This document shows positions 14,948 through 19,818 of a DNA stretch of 19,818 bases, in pieces (the first letter of the stretch is position 1; every line of letters starts with the position of its first letter). Under the pieces are notes generated by a model. The model did not search any database and was not told the DNA's origin. It was given only the letters and a program-made list of their open reading frames with translations. Both the position numbers and the translations under genes were made by a program. Source of the stretch: CAZGVW01 sp964529265 (GTDB lineage: Bacteria > Planctomycetota > Phycisphaerae > Phycisphaerales > UBA1924); assembly GCA_964529265.1 (NCBI GenBank), contig CAZGVW010000159.1:1-19818 (forward strand). Direction: 5' to 3'.

Positions 14948-17164
14948 TTACTCCGGGCAGGGGCCCCAGGCGCCGAGCATCTGGGCGAGGTCGCCGGCGT
15001 TCACGACGCCATCGTTGTTGAAATCGGCGGGGCCGAATCCGCCACCCATGCCCCACTGGCCGAGGAGTTGGGCGAGGTCGCTGGAGCCGACGGAGCCGTC
15101 GCCGTTGAGGTCCCACGGGCAGGGGGTTCCGGCGGCGACATCGGCGCCGATGAAGAGGAGGACGTCGTACTCCTCGTCGGGGCTGGTGGGATCGCCGCCC
15201 ATGGCGGTGGGATCCTCGAACATCATGTCCTCGTTGGTGTCGTAGATGATGGTGGCGCCGAGGATGAGTCCGCCGAGGGTCTGGGGATCGGAGGGATCGA
15301 GGCCGCCGCGGCTGACGTTGTTCCAGGTGGTCTGGGCGATGTTGTGCGACCAGAGGGTGCCGGGTGAGACGGCGCTGGCGGCGGCGATGTTGATGAAGCG
15401 GATCTGGTACTCGCGATCGGCGTTCAGGCCCTGGATGATGTCGCCGGTGGTGAAGATGAGTTCGAGTTCGTAGCAGAAGTTTGCGGCGTCGTAGACGGCG
15501 CGGACGAGGCCGGTGTCGAAGTTATCGTCGCCTTCGCCGGTGACATCGTCATCGCCCATGCCGGCGTAGAGCTGGATGGCGGCGAGGAAGTAGACGTTGC
15601 CGACGGAATCCATGGCGGGCGCGGAGAGCGAGGGGCCCTGGGGCGTGCCGCCGGTGACTTCGAGGAGCGTGGCGAGTTCGCCGATGGCCATGCCGGCGCC
15701 ATCGCGGATCGCCTTGCCGTTGGCGGTGGTGCAATCGATCCAGGCGGCGAGGGACCATGCGGCCGTGCCCTGGGGGTCGTTCGGATCGAAGCGGACGACG
15801 GGGATGTGGTTGCAGGGATTGTTGTTGCCTGCGACGACGGAATCGTAGAGCACGGCGGCGGCGAGGCCGCGGCCGTCCTGATCCTGCCCGACGGCGATCT
15901 GACCGTTGCCGCCGCGGAAGGCGACGGAGGAGTGGTAGTGATCGAAGCCGGTGTCACCGGCCCAGTTCTGGTTGAAGGAGAAGGATTCGCAGGAATCGGA
16001 GAAGGAATCGGGGGCGACGAAGCGCTGGACGGAGACGAGTGCGCCGTCGGCGTCAACGTCCATGAGGACGAGGGTATCGGTGGGGAGACTGCGCATATCG
16101 CTCTTGCCGAGGATGGCGGCGGTTCCGATGGCCGTGCCGCGGCCGGCGGTGAGTGCGGGGAAGCGGCTGAAGGAGACGTTGCCGCGATGATCGAAGGCGG
16201 TTCCGCCGCCGCCGGTGGTGAGGTGGGTGGTGGTCTCCATGGGGGTGACGGGCGCGCCTTCGAAGATGTAGGCGCCGGGGGCCGGGGCTGCGCCGAAGCG
16301 CGAGCCGATGTAGACGGGGCGGCCGGCGAGTTCGCTGGGGATGCAGGAGGGCGTGTTGCGCGCCAGGTTCTCGTTGCCGACGATGCGATCGGTGGCGGAA
16401 GCGTCGCCGCCGCCGAGGTCAGTGATGACGTTCAGGCTGTCGCAATCGCGGTCGGCCATGCCGACGCGGAAGACGTTCTGCTGATTGGCGCCGCCGCCGC
16501 CCAAGCGAGCGATCGTGGGCAGGCCGGTGCAGCCGAAGCAATCGCCGCGGAAGTAGAGGTTGCCCTCGGCGTCCACGGAGCCCATGCCGAGCTGTGCGAA
16601 ATCGCCGGAGGTGGAGTTGGGCTGATTGATGGCGCCGACGCGTCGGGAGACGTACATGCGGCGGGGCTCGGCGGGATCGTAGTGAACGAGGGCGCCGAGG
16701 ATGTTGTTCGTGCGGTTGTTGAACTCGGAAGCGCCGACAGCGAACTGATTGGCCGTGCCCTCGGGCATGACCATCATGCCGCCGGAGTTGTTGGTGGGAT
16801 GAACGCCGCCGCCGGCGGTGTTCCAGTGGAGGTACGACGCGGCCGCGTAGGGCTGATCGCTGAGCACGGTGGTGCTCATGGCGTTGGAGGAGACCAGCGT
16901 GCCGAAGAAGGTGGCGGTGGTCTTGCTGGACTTGAGGATGGGGCCGATGGTGAAGATGTTGCCGGTGGACGAGGTGATGGTGTTGAGGTCAACGATGTAG
17001 TCGGCGCACTGGAAGGCGGTGTTCCAGGGATCGAGGGCGTCGCCGGGGAGGCCGCCGCCGCCATCGGGGTTGGTGGACACGCTGTCCTGGGCGAGGGCGG
17101 GGGCGCCGGCGCACATGCCGGCCGCGGCGGCGAGCATCGCCGCCATCCAACGATTCGTCGTCAT
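14948..17164 (-). CDS. Large secreted GC-type dockerin protein of unknown function
   Basis: The 738-residue exported protein has a signal peptide at 1-25 (cut after ALA). The body (about 30-670) is Gly/Asp/Asn-rich with phrases such as GSVDAEGNLYFRG, GTAFDHRGNVSFS and PAMDSVGNVYFLA spaced along it. These are the D-x-x-GN-x-Y-F turns of beta-propeller-like repeats. Cys pairs such as CFGC and CDS could form disulfides. Residues about 680-738 are two dockerin loops (DLNGDGSVGSSDL, FNNDGVVNAGDL), ending WGPCPE. GGAGGAG at 17171-17177, 6 nt before the ATG at 17164, fixes the start. A strong terminator follows. It lies 238 bp downstream of a pseudopilin gene on the same strand. Its size and propeller pattern suggest binding or surface structure, not a recognised enzyme. 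Confidence 0.85.
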   Translation of the reverse strand: MTTNRWMAAMLAAAAGMCAGAPALAQDSVSTNPDGGGGLPGDALDPWNTAFQCADYIVDLNTITSSTGNIFTIGPILKSSKTTATFFGTLVSSNAMSTTVLSDQPYAAASYLHWNTAGGGVHPTNNSGGMMVMPEGTANQFAVGASEFNNRTNNILGALVHYDPAEPRRMYVSRRVGAINQPNSTSGDFAQLGMGSVDAEGNLYFRGDCFGCTGLPTIARLGGGGANQQNVFRVGMADRDCDSLNVITDLGGGDASATDRIVGNENLARNTPSCIPSELAGRPVYIGSRFGAAPAPGAYIFEGAPVTPMETTTHLTTGGGGTAFDHRGNVSFSRFPALTAGRGTAIGTAAILGKSDMRSLPTDTLVLMDVDADGALVSVQRFVAPDSFSDSCESFSFNQNWAGDTGFDHYHSSVAFRGGNGQIAVGQDQDGRGLAAAVLYDSVVAGNNNPCNHIPVVRFDPNDPQGTAAWSLAAWIDCTTANGKAIRDGAGMAIGELATLLEVTGGTPQGPSLSAPAMDSVGNVYFLAAIQLYAGMGDDDVTGEGDDNFDTGLVRAVYDAANFCYELELIFTTGDIIQGLNADREYQIRFINIAAASAVSPGTLWSHNIAQTTWNNVSRGGLDPSDPQTLGGLILGATIIYDTNEDMMFEDPTAMGGDPTSPDEEYDVLLFIGADVAAGTPCPWDLNGDGSVGSSDLAQLLGQWGMGGGFGPADFNNDGVVNAGDLAQMLGAWGPCPE

Positions 17165-17402
17165 TGTGGGTCTCCTCCGAAGGGCTTCTGTCGATCAGCA
17201 ATCCGGTACGGGTTGAAAACGCGAGCGGGGTCGGCAAGTGACGGCCCCGCGGGGACACTGTGGGCATTGTGGGGCGGCGCTGCGCGAAGACGGCGCAAGG
17301 GCCGCGTGAGGATCGAGCCAGCCGCGATCCGACGATCCTCCGAATCAGCTTTCTCCGAGTCTCTATCTCTCTCGAACGCCGCGTGGAGCGGCGAATCACG
17401 CC
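17165..17402 (-). other. Spacer between pseudopilin and large dockerin gene
   Basis: This 238-bp spacer holds the ribosome binding site of the downstream gene and, next to the pseudopilin stop codon, a short hairpin (minus strand CGCCGC, loop TCCAC, GCGGCG) that lacks a U-run and is a weak terminator candidate. I see no convincing promoter, so read-through from the pseudopilin gene is possible. Confidence 0.4.
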
Positions 17403-18578
17403 TCACCAGATGAGGACGTATGCGTTGATCCTGTCGAGTAATCCGCCCCCGCCACCTTGCTGAACGACGTACTGGTCGCGGATGTGGTCCCAGATGCCCT
17501 CCGGCTTCACGCGCGACTGAGCGGGCATCCAGAACTCCGGCCGACGGACCTCGTCGACGGTCTTGCGCTCTACGTGCCCGTCGAAGAAGAGCACATTGCC
17601 CTGATGGACGTTGCCGTCGCGAGCGCCGTGGCGGAAGCTGATTCCGGTCATGTCCACGCCTGATGCGTTGCGGCCCACGGGCCACGCGCGGGTATTCGGA
17701 ATATCCCAGGCGCCCGGGTCGCTGAATGCGCCGCCGTATCCGGCAGTCGGCGAGACGTCGTGGTCGATGAAGTGCTGACCAGCGAGCTGATAGCGGGCCC
17801 CGTCGGCCATCCTGATCTTGGACGCGGGCTGGCCCACCGTGTCATTGCGCGGCAAGTACCCGACACTTGGCAGACGAGAAGTCCATGTCGTGGGGCGAAA
17901 AAAGGTTCCGGTTTGCGTGTCGCCCCAGAACTCTGCGCTCGCCCAACTCGGCACACCGGAACCCTGCTCGCCCCACCACAGGAAATCGCGAGCGCTCGTG
18001 TAGCTCATCGACAGTTGGGGCTGGAACAGGGTTCCATCGATCCCGAGGGGCTGAACAGCGCCCATATACGGGACCGAGATGACCTGGTTCGACGGGCAGG
18101 CGAAGATGCCGAATGCGCCCGCGCTGTCTCTCGTATCGCCGGGCTCTCCTGCGCCGCCGGCGCCGTTCAGGTAGATGAAGCGTTCATCAACTCGATCGGG
18201 CGACTGCGCGCCATCGGCGATATACGTCCAGGCAAGGCCTCCAGCCCAGTCAAAGGGCTGAGTAGCGTCGCCTCGAACGATCATGTCGCCTCCGGAGCCC
18301 CCCTCCGCGCGGCCGTCATTCATGAGGTCTCGCCCCGTCGTTCCAGGCGACCCGGCGAGAAAACCACGATTCTCGAGTTCAAAGTTGTCGCAGGCCTGAC
18401 CGAGGCCGCGGAGGTTCATTCCGCATACGGCGGCTCTTGCAGCGTCTCGGGCCGAGCCAAGCGAGGGCAAGAGGATTCCAAGCAGCAGCGCAATGATCGA
18501 GATCGTGACGAGCAGCTCCACGAGCGTGAACCCGCCACGTCGCCTCCCTGCGGTCTCGATGGACATCGGTCTCTCCAT
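17403..18578 (-). CDS. Pseudopilin-like protein with prepilin-type N-terminus and late DG motif
   Basis: This 391-residue protein carries GGFTLVELLVTISIIALLLG from about residue 15. The leader is long and basic, the prepilin peptidase site precedes Phe, the +5 Glu is present, and an assembly helix follows. The body is globular, with NVLFFDGHVERK near the C-terminus, the DG motif of planctomycete prepilin-like proteins. It is longer than the paralogue at 6089 (245 residues). The ATG at 18578 was chosen because GAGG lies 8 nt upstream; an ATG at 18566 and a TTG at 18608 are alternatives. It lies 41 bp downstream of the single-span Cys-pair gene and is probably co-transcribed with it. Base composition is balanced here, unlike the strongly skewed genes next to it. 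Confidence 0.85.
   Translation of the reverse strand: MERPMSIETAGRRRGGFTLVELLVTISIIALLLGILLPSLGSARDAARAAVCGMNLRGLGQACDNFELENRGFLAGSPGTTGRDLMNDGRAEGGSGGDMIVRGDATQPFDWAGGLAWTYIADGAQSPDRVDERFIYLNGAGGAGEPGDTRDSAGAFGIFACPSNQVISVPYMGAVQPLGIDGTLFQPQLSMSYTSARDFLWWGEQGSGVPSWASAEFWGDTQTGTFFRPTTWTSRLPSVGYLPRNDTVGQPASKIRMADGARYQLAGQHFIDHDVSPTAGYGGAFSDPGAWDIPNTRAWPVGRNASGVDMTGISFRHGARDGNVHQGNVLFFDGHVERKTVDEVRRPEFWMPAQSRVKPEGIWDHIRDQYVVQQGGGGGLLDRINAYVLIW
18501..18530 (-). repeat. Inverted repeat with 6101-6130
   Basis: The minus strand of these 30 bases matches 6101-6130 at 28 of 30 positions. It encodes the same FTLVELLVTI stretch of the second pseudopilin. Confidence 0.75.
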
Positions 18579-18619
18579 GATTGGAACCTCGAAAGCAACT
18601 TCTCTCAAGTGCCAAATCG

Positions 18620-19150
18620 CTATCGCTGCTGATCGATCGGGATCGCGCTCGCATACTCGTCAGGTCGAGGATTGTGGCCCACCACGCGGGCGCCACACTT
18701 GGGGCACAGCGTCCGCTCGTGCTTACCCATGTAGACATTCAACACCACGGGTGTACCACCTGCCGGGCCGCACTGGTTCTGGAAGCAGTACTCCACCGGG
18801 TGGAAACCTGCCGGCGCATTTCCGCCGACATAGACCCATGTGAGTTCGCCGGTGTCCGGATTCATGTAGCGGTATCGCTGCCAGTCGTTGGACTCTCCGC
18901 CAAAGAAGCCCATCGCCCGCCAGCCGGCGAAGCCGACGACGACGAGGAAGAGGATGACCGCGCCGGACTTGCCGGCGCCGGAGCGCGCGAATCGCTTGAG
19001 GCGCTGCTTCAGACCCTCACTGCCGGCCCTGTGGCCGCCGGCCGAGCCGCCGCCGGAGTGCGCGGAATGGCGTGAGCCGCCGCGCGAGGGCGCGGCGACG
19101 TCCTCCGCCTCGATCTCGATCAGTGGCTGGAACCTGGTCGTGGGGGTCAT
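18620..19150 (-). CDS. Single-span membrane protein with four-Cys (zinc-ribbon-like) C-terminal domain
   Basis: I recognise no family for this 176-residue protein. Residues 1-60 are Ser/Gly/His/Arg-rich and probably disordered and cytoplasmic, followed by a basic stretch (KQRLKRFARS). Residues about 63-79 form one membrane segment. Residues about 88-176 are a compact domain with CFQNQC (Cys122, Cys127) and CPKC (Cys149, Cys152), a pattern that could bind one zinc. An RYMNPDTGELTWVYVGG segment stands before it. The next gene, 41 bp downstream, is a pseudopilin, which suggests a link to pseudopilus or envelope assembly. No strong ribosome binding site precedes the ATG at 19150, so the start is less certain than the frame. 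Confidence 0.65.
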   Translation of the reverse strand: MTPTTRFQPLIEIEAEDVAAPSRGGSRHSAHSGGGSAGGHRAGSEGLKQRLKRFARSGAGKSGAVILFLVVVGFAGWRAMGFFGGESNDWQRYRYMNPDTGELTWVYVGGNAPAGFHPVEYCFQNQCGPAGGTPVVLNVYMGKHERTLCPKCGARVVGHNPRPDEYASAIPIDQQR

Positions 19151-19254
19151 CAGGGAATCCGGATCGTCACTCTCATCGCGCCGACAGCGAGGACCGAGGC
19201 GCCTCTCGCTGCCGCGGCCGCTCTGGGTACTCCCCCGCAGACTTGTCGCACCTC

Positions 19255-19283
19255 AGGGTAGCGGCGAGGGCGATTCGGGACAA
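19255..19283 (-). promoter_or_regulatory. Weak promoter candidate for the 19150-17403 operon
   Basis: On the minus strand TTGTCC (19283-19278), 17 bp and TACCCT (19260-19255) match the sigma70 hexamers at 4 and 3 positions. A start here would leave a leader of about 100 nt before the ATG at 19150. Confidence 0.25.
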
Positions 19284-19598
19284 ACTTCGAGACACGCACC
19301 GGAGGACCGGGAGGCCACCGGATTGGGGAAATCGCGGGTAGCCGCGGGCCGCTGCCTTGCGGCCTCGCGCCCCCGGGCGGGGGGCCCTGGCATCCGACGC
19401 GGACTCCAGACCCCGGGGGATTGGAGGGCATCTTTCCCAGTGTGGCGCAAGACGTCGCCGGGTTGGCGGTGAGGGTTGCGCTAAATGCGGCGGGGGGCGG
19501 GGCGGGGAGGCGCGGGGGCGTCAGGGTGGGGGGTGCGGGTCGGGTGTGTGGATCGCGAGCAAGGCGGGGAGCGCCGTCGGTTGGTGGATGAGATGAAT

Positions 19599-19633
19599 CG
19601 TGGTGCAGCGGCTCAAGGCAGCGCTGCACCACG
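19599..19633. repeat. Perfect 12-bp inverted repeat (hairpin)
   Basis: CGTGGTGCAGCG (19599-19610) pairs with CGCTGCACCACG (19622-19633) around an 11-nt loop. No U-run follows on either strand. It could be a transcription stop of another kind, a protein site or part of a repeat. Confidence 0.8.
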
Positions 19634-19728
19634 GCGCCCCCGGCGCGCCTGCGGCGCCCCCGGGGCGCTCCACGGCGCCTCCGGTGCGCACGACCGCGCC
19701 GCTCGGAGACGCGGGCGGGTATCGTGGT

Positions 19729-19818
19729 GGGGGGGGGGGCGACACACGCTCCTGCCACCACCCCCCCCCCCCCCCCCACGCGCCCCCCCCCGCACCCCCC
19801 GACCCCCCCCGCGCCGCC
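19729..19818. other. G and C homopolymer runs at the window end
   Basis: A run of 11 G (19729-19739) is followed by 17 C (19761-19777) and more C-runs of 6-9 to the end. The runs can pair with each other. Lengths in such DNA are often misread, so the exact sequence here is doubtful. Confidence 0.8.

Larger units (their letters stand above)
19151..19818. other. Region of 668 bp without a supportable gene
   Basis: Open frames exist on both strands, but all are Pro/Arg/Gly-rich and lack start signals and domain signs. I looked for tRNA, tmRNA and RNase P RNA features and found none convincing. It holds a weak minus-strand promoter candidate, G-rich blocks at about 19490-19553, a hairpin at 19599-19633, and G/C homopolymers at the end. 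Confidence 0.6.

Noticed and set aside
15806..17413. 535-residue Gly/Ala-rich open frame on the + strand
   Set aside because: Antisense to the large dockerin protein, which has a signal peptide, ribosome binding site and terminator.
19151..19560. Structured RNA gene (tmRNA, RNase P RNA or similar)
   Set aside because: None of the conserved core motifs of these RNAs was found on either strand.
1..19818. CRISPR array, tRNA, prophage or insertion sequence
   Set aside because: No regularly spaced repeats with unique spacers, no T-loop/CCA pattern, no transposase or integrase signature.

Overview
This window comes from a high-G+C bacterium, most likely a planctomycete of the Phycisphaerae. The main reason is four exported proteins that end in paired dockerin-like calcium loops; three of them end in the W-G-x-C-P tail typical of the GC-type dockerin proteins of that group. 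Two pseudopilin-like proteins with an N-terminal FTLVELL motif and a late DG-containing motif fit the same assignment. Placement is by family resemblance only; the window has no rRNA or tRNA.

Layout. 1-342 is non-coding and holds two copies of a ~137-bp repeat, each with a hairpin. 343-1581 (-) is a PLP aminotransferase, divergent from a two-gene operon at 1604-4077 (+): an ArgE-like M20 deacylase overlapping HutF (formimidoylglutamate deiminase) by 4 bp. 4226-5533 (+) is a secreted dockerin protein, and 5623-5991 (+) a small exported His-rich protein with a recognisable promoter. 6089-7652 (+) is a pseudopilin followed by a secreted dockerin protein. 7722-8543 is a PD-(D/E)XK (MmcB-like) nuclease candidate. 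8593-10640 is an ABC ATPase plus FtsX/MacB-type permease. 10641-10916 is a repeat- and purine-rich spacer. 10917-12149 is a patatin-like lipoprotein and 12217-13353 a membrane-anchored protein with a DUF3299-like domain. On the minus strand, 14748-13387 is a secreted endonuclease/exonuclease/phosphatase-family enzyme with a dockerin, 17164-14948 a large secreted dockerin protein with a clear terminator, and 19150-17403 a two-gene unit of a single-span Cys-pair protein and a second pseudopilin. 19151-19818 has no gene I can support and ends in G/C homopolymers.

How the genes relate. The left block is amino-acid catabolism (histidine degradation through formimidoylglutamate, a deacylase, an aminotransferase). 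The rest is mostly cell envelope: secreted dockerin proteins, pseudopilins, an exporter-type ABC pair, a lipoprotein lipase candidate and metal-binding small proteins.

The most unusual signal is compositional. The + strand is C-rich from 1 to about 6.4 kb and G-rich from about 6.5 to 17.2 kb, whichever strand carries the genes. The switch lies inside the pseudopilin gene at 6089-6826. A second pseudopilin gene lies in opposite orientation at 17403-18578, and the two share a 28/30-bp inverted match. Both are followed by dockerin genes. This suggests an inversion between pseudopilin paralogues, or a nearby change of replication polarity.
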